From the NCBI GenBank assembly GCA_964516305.1, contig CAZEZH010000066.1, positions 1 through 17,134 of the forward strand: 17,134 nt of DNA, in the 5' to 3' direction. Under the pieces are notes generated by a model that was not told the origin of the DNA, made no database searches, and worked only from the letters and a program-made list of their open reading frames with translations. This stretch comes from Lamprobacter sp964516305 (GTDB lineage: Bacteria; Pseudomonadota; Gammaproteobacteria; Chromatiales; Chromatiaceae). Position numbers and translations under genes: made by a program. Shown here piece by piece: positions 15,301-17,134 of this stretch (positions within the stretch are counted from its first letter, which is position 1; the number at the start of each line of letters is the position of its first letter).

Positions 15301-16089
15301 CTAATCGGCTTCGGCGCTCGCGCGCGGCGGACCTGGGAAGAAGGCATTGGTGCGGCAGATGTAGTCAAGATAGGCCGGTCGGCGCTCACCGATATCCTTT
15401 TCGAGCAAGCTCACGCCGGAGACGCGCAACAGCAGGATGGTGACCAGGATCGGGCCGATGATGCTCCACCAGGCGCCGGCCGAGAGTGCGAACAGATAGA
15501 AGCCCCACCAGATACAGGCCTCGCCGAAATAGTTTGGATGACGGGTGTAGCGCCAGAGCCCGCGGTCGAGCACCTGCCCCCGATTGGACGGGTCCGCCTT
15601 GAAGGCCGTAAGTTGCTGGTCACCGATGGCCTCGAACCCGAAGCCGACGAGCCAGAACAGGACCGCGGCGTAGTCGAGCCAGCCCAGCGGTGTCGTGCCC
15701 AGGATGGCACCGAGCAAGGGCAGTGAGATGATCCAAGCCAGCACCGCCTGCAGCCCGAATACCATGTAGAGGCTCTTGATCCAAAAACCAGGCTCATGCT
15801 CGGCACGGATGGCCTGATAGCGCCGGTCTTCTGGCTGACCACGATTGCGCAGCGTAATGAATACCGAGAGCCGGGTGGCCCAGACCGTGACCACGAAGAG
15901 TAAGATATATGAGCGTGCCACAAGGGCAGGCGCCCAAGTGATATAGACCAGTGTCAGCAGCAGGAAAAACAGCGACCAGAGGCTGTCGACGATGCTGACA
16001 TCTTGCTTCGGGATGCTGATCAGCCAGGCAGCGACAGCGAACGACAGCACGACGGCAAGTCCGATGGCGTAGATGTTGAGATCAAACAT
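15301..16089 (-). CDS. DUF1295 integral membrane protein (steroid 5-alpha-reductase-like)
   Basis: A 262-residue polytopic membrane protein with about seven hydrophobic segments. The C-terminal part carries the family core GLWRYTRHPNYFGE (177-190) followed by ACIWWGFYLF, then LLRVSGVSLLEK and a final YICRTNAFFPGPP. This is typical of DUF1295, related to steroid 5-alpha-reductases and isoprenylcysteine methyltransferases that use hydrophobic substrates at the membrane. The substrate is unknown. I chose ATG 16089: the frame is open further upstream, but that part lacks membrane or domain character. No clear Shine-Dalgarno precedes it. It is the first gene of the DUF1295-DUF6134-lipocalin unit, with 23 bases to the next gene. 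Confidence 0.9.
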   Translation of the reverse strand: MFDLNIYAIGLAVVLSFAVAAWLISIPKQDVSIVDSLWSLFFLLLTLVYITWAPALVARSYILLFVVTVWATRLSVFITLRNRGQPEDRRYQAIRAEHEPGFWIKSLYMVFGLQAVLAWIISLPLLGAILGTTPLGWLDYAAVLFWLVGFGFEAIGDQQLTAFKADPSNRGQVLDRGLWRYTRHPNYFGEACIWWGFYLFALSAGAWWSIIGPILVTILLLRVSGVSLLEKDIGERRPAYLDYICRTNAFFPGPPRASAEAD

Positions 16090-16187
16090 GGCTGATTTTT
16101 GTTCAGGTCTTGAAGTGGGGCAGTGGTGGGTTTGCTGATGGTTTGTCTCGCTATCGAGGGAAGATTGAGCAGATTGCCAACCTTGAC

Positions 16188-16210
16188 AACCCCGGTGGAG
16201 CACCAGGGTT
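16188..16210 (-). terminator. Stable hairpin between metG and the DUF1295 gene
   Basis: As - strand RNA, AACCCTGGT and ACCGGGGTT form a 9-pair stem with one G-U pair around the loop GCTCC. On the + strand the same position is a C-A mismatch, so the structure favours - strand transcription. It lies 68 bases after the metG stop and 98 bases before the DUF1295 start. No U-run follows; the next bases are GTCAAGG. It could end metG transcription or act as a leader element of the downstream operon. Confidence 0.35.
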
Positions 16211-16278
16211 GAGCCGTCCTCAAGAGGGATAGCGAGGGCGATGCGGCAAAGACTACTAGCGCTGCTCGGCCCGCTGGC

Positions 16279-17134
16279 CTATTTGGCCGCTGCGCTCAGG
16301 TCTTCTTTGGAGGCATCGAGCATGGCGGCGATCTGTTTCGGCTCAATACGCGTCATCAGCGGCTTGAACTTGGCGATCTCATGATCGAGCAGCGGCTGCT
16401 CGAACTGGCCCCAGCTCAGCGGCTCGATCTGCAGGAACTGCTCGGCGGCCTCGGCGGTGCCGGGCAGGATCGGCTTGAGCCAGCCGATCAGCAGTCGGAA
16501 CAGGTTCAGCCCCTGGGTGCAGATGCCCTGCAGCTCGGCCTCGCGGCCGTCCTGTTTGGCGACCACCCAGGGTGCTTGCTCGTCGATGTACTGATTGGCG
16601 CGATCAGCGAGGTTCATAATCTCGCGCACCGCGCGGCTGTATTCGCGTGCCTCGAAGGCCTCGGCGATGACCACGTTAGCGGCGACGAAGGTCTCGAACA
16701 GCGCCGGATCTGGCAGCTCGGCCGCGAGCCGCCCGTCGAAGCGTTTGCTGATGAAGCCAGCGGTGCGGCTAGCGATGTTGACCACCTTGCCGACCAGGTC
16801 CGAGTTCACCCGCGCCTGGAAGTCATCCAGGCTCAGGTCGATGTCGTCGACACCGGCACCGAGCTTGGCGGCGAAGTAATAGCGCAGATACTCGGGGTTG
16901 AGATGGTCCAGATAGGTGCGCGCCTTGATGAAGGTGCCGCGCGACTTGGACATCTTCTGCCCATCGACGGTCAGGAAACCATGCGCGAAGACCGCGCTCG
17001 GGGTGCGAAAGCCAGCGCCGTGCAACATCGCTGGCCAGAACAGCGCATGGAAATAGATGATGTCCTTGCCGATGAAGTGATAGACCTCGGCGTCGCTGTC
17101 AGGCGCCCAGTAGTGGTCGAAGTCGAGCCCCGCG
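16279..17134 (-). CDS. metG: Methionyl-tRNA synthetase, C-terminal part (gene open at window edge)
   Basis: The frame is open to the window edge, giving 284 C-terminal residues of the enzyme that charges tRNA-Met. The first visible residues (DFDHYWAPDSDAEVYHFIGK, then a YFHALFWPAML segment) belong to the catalytic domain, and the KMSKS loop lies at 16942-16956. The alpha-helical anticodon-binding domain follows, with NQYIDEQAPWV. The protein stops with DASKEDLSAAAK and TAG at 16279-16281. In E. coli MetG the matching segment is followed by a linker and a C-terminal EMAP-like tRNA-binding/dimerisation domain, which is absent here. Short MetG forms without that domain do exist. The N-terminal HIGH motif and zinc-binding region are outside the window. 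Confidence 0.95.
   Translation of the reverse strand, partial: AGLDFDHYWAPDSDAEVYHFIGKDIIYFHALFWPAMLHGAGFRTPSAVFAHGFLTVDGQKMSKSRGTFIKARTYLDHLNPEYLRYYFAAKLGAGVDDIDLSLDDFQARVNSDLVGKVVNIASRTAGFISKRFDGRLAAELPDPALFETFVAANVVIAEAFEAREYSRAVREIMNLADRANQYIDEQAPWVVAKQDGREAELQGICTQGLNLFRLLIGWLKPILPGTAEAAEQFLQIEPLSWGQFEQPLLDHEIAKFKPLMTRIEPKQIAAMLDASKEDLSAAAK

Noticed and set aside
16090..16203. Longer N-terminus for the DUF1295 protein from a GTG at 16203
   Set aside because: The extra 38 residues are hydrophilic and compositionally unlike the family N-terminus, which begins with the first membrane segment after ATG 16089.
1..17134. CRISPR array, phage, toxin-antitoxin, restriction or secretion system
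   Set aside because: No regularly spaced repeats, and none of the intact genes belongs to such systems.

Overview
The window looks like an ordinary chromosomal housekeeping segment from a GC-rich gammaproteobacterium. The order bamC-dapA, divergent from gcvR-bcp, is a well-known gammaproteobacterial arrangement. CydDC, a BarA-type hybrid kinase, an exported DsrE-like protein and a Blc-type lipocalin fit a respiratory or sulfur-metabolising member, perhaps Chromatiales. That placement is inference from gene content, not a database result. I see no integrase, transposase, CRISPR array, phage gene or recognisable defence system.

Layout. Positions 1-387 hold a tRNA cluster on the + strand: tRNA-Pro(TGG), cut by the window edge, then tRNA-Arg(TCT) and tRNA-His(GTG). 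Positions 388-647 hold no intact gene, but carry a hairpin and what looks like the 5' remnant of a + strand gene (about 547-660). This remnant abuts the 3' end of a hybrid histidine kinase on the - strand (648-3029). Further along the - strand lie an MFS transporter (3141-4451), an exported DsrE/F-like protein (4596-5024), a PIN-PhoH ATPase (5058-6479), a Bcp/PrxQ peroxiredoxin (6606-7073) and a GcvR-like double-ACT regulator (7303-7842). Across a 160-bp divergent intergenic region, dapA and bamC run on the + strand (8003-10176). Convergent to them are cydD-cydC on the - strand (13771 down to 10258). Then come a three-gene - strand operon, DUF1295 - DUF6134 - lipocalin (16089 down to 14052), and finally the 3' part of metG (16279-17134, open at the window edge).

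How the genes relate. DapA makes the precursor of lysine and of diaminopimelate for peptidoglycan. BamC is an outer-membrane lipoprotein of the beta-barrel assembly machine. CydDC exports cysteine/glutathione to the periplasm and is needed for cytochrome bd and c-type cytochrome maturation. Bcp removes peroxides. The DUF1295 operon encodes an integral-membrane putative reductase, an exported protein of unknown function and an outer-membrane lipocalin, so an envelope or membrane-lipid role is plausible.

The observations I find most worth checking are signs of gene erosion. The kinase C-terminus and a gene remnant meet head to head near 650-680. metG stops exactly where many homologues begin a C-terminal tRNA-binding domain. 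The Bcp lacks the usual resolving cysteine. The compact DUF1295-DUF6134-lipocalin unit is the least characterised intact set of genes here.
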